A DNA stretch of 64,000 nucleotides from Neomoorella thermoacetica (lineage in GTDB: Bacteria; Bacillota; DSM-521; Neomoorellales; Neomoorellaceae), in NCBI RefSeq assembly GCF_001875325.1, contig NZ_MDDC01000001.1, positions 146,696-210,695 of the forward strand. The letters are read 5' to 3'. The notes beneath the pieces were generated by a model. The model had not been told where the DNA came from and searched no databases. It saw only the letters and a list, made by a program, of their open reading frames with translations. Below are positions 63,494 through 64,000 of the stretch, piece after piece; positions within the stretch are counted from its first letter, which is position 1; each line of letters starts with the position of its first letter. Position numbers and translations under genes: made by a program.

Positions 63494-64000
63494 TTAAACC
63501 ATTGTTGCCAACCGGTGTAGATTATAGGCAAAGATTCCATAACCGACCCAGGTGGTGGTACCCTCATATCCCCTGGAAAGACTGCGGCGTAATCCATATT
63601 TGCGTTTTAGAAGACTAATAGTAGCCTCCCCTCCAGCGCGCCAGCGTTGGAGACGTTTGAACCAGCTTTGCGATTGATAGGCTTTGCGAGCTTTACTAAT
63701 TTTACCTTTCCGGGGTAAGCTGACCTGCTTTACCCCAAGTTGATGGCAACCACTTTCGTTCCCTGAACCGCCGAAACCTCTATCGGCAGCGAGGGCACGG
63801 GGTGGATGGTTGAAAGTTTTAATATGATCCTCTACTGCGCCAAGGAGTAAGGTGTCATCCGCGGGGTTCCCCTGCAACACCTTATAGCCGGTAATTATCT
63901 TGTGTTCCACTTCCTGGAGCAACACCTTATAGCCGAACTCTACCGGGGCATTGGCCTTACCCTTTTTAATAGGCCGGGCTTCGGTATCAAAGATACTCAC
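63494..64000 (-). mobile_element. insertion-sequence DDE transposase, C-terminal part
   Basis: A frame of 168 residues continuing past the window end (its N-terminus is beyond base 64000). It has ARPIKKGKANAPVEFGYKVL, LQGNPADDTLLLGAVEDHI, ALAADRGFGG and EATISLLKRKYGLRRSLSRG, typical of DDE transposases of the IS5/IS1182-like or ISNCY groups; the Glu of the triad is probably in the GGEATISLLKRKYG block. It ends at TAA 63494. The terminal repeat should lie in 63217-63493 but was not fixed. Confidence 0.85.

Overview
The window looks like chromosome from a thermophilic, anaerobic, spore-forming Firmicute of the Moorella (Thermoanaerobacterales/Peptococcaceae) type. The evidence is high GC, frequent GTG and TTG starts with strong GGAGG ribosome sites, spore genes (spoIIP, yqfC, yqfD), a CIRCE/HrcA heat-shock operon, rubredoxin, pyruvate phosphate dikinase and an oxygen-sensitive glycyl radical enzyme. 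The genus is an inference from gene content and order; no database search was run.

Bases 1-31,970 are a conserved housekeeping block close to the Bacillus subtilis yqe/yqf order: holA end, rpsT, spoIIP, larB, a holin-like protein, lepA, hemW, hrcA-grpE-dnaK-dnaJ, rsmE, mtaB, a HIT protein, rpsU, yqfC-yqfD-phoH-pgpH-ybeY-dgkA, a DUF502 protein, NUDIX (opposite strand), cdd, era, yqzL, recO, a DUF4342 protein, glyQ-glyS, ccpN-ppsR-ppdK. Two genes expected from that order are absent here: gpr between rpsT and spoIIP, and prmA between dnaJ and rsmE. larB sits in the block without other lar genes.

Bases 32,100-45,540 are an accessory sugar-catabolism locus, all on the plus strand: a DeoR regulator, ROK kinase, class II aldolase, SIS-type sugar-phosphate isomerase, 1-phosphofructokinase-like kinase, a ribose-type ABC importer (lipoprotein, ATPase, two permeases), a glycyl radical enzyme and its radical-SAM activase. 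The glycyl radical enzyme is split: a 751-residue protein carries the catalytic Cys and Glu, and a separate 78-residue protein with its own ribosome site carries the glycyl radical loop. The importer ATPase is broken by two frameshifts. This locus is the most novel part of the window. It suggests uptake and phosphorylation of a sugar, sugar alcohol or anhydrosugar, with a radical C-O cleavage step feeding glycolysis.

Bases 45,740-56,230 return to core genes: a SDH-family Clp-fold protease, a DUF523 protein, rnhA, rubredoxin, a flavodoxin-fold reductase, a dGTPase-like protein, dnaG-sigA, tRNA-Asn and tRNA-Met, trmK, a Nif3-like protein, and RNase P RNA.

Bases 56,230-64,000 are a patchwork accessory region. 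The 3' end of rnpB is duplicated 1.35 kb downstream, which suggests an integration site. Between the copies lie an AbrB/PIN toxin-antitoxin pair, a small ORF and AT-richer DNA. Then come a GH15 glycoside hydrolase, a lone Phd-like antitoxin, a Phd/RelE pair, two copies of a ~97-bp repeat, an ABC-ATPase fragment, an SLH surface protein with internal repeats, and an insertion-sequence transposase cut by the window end.
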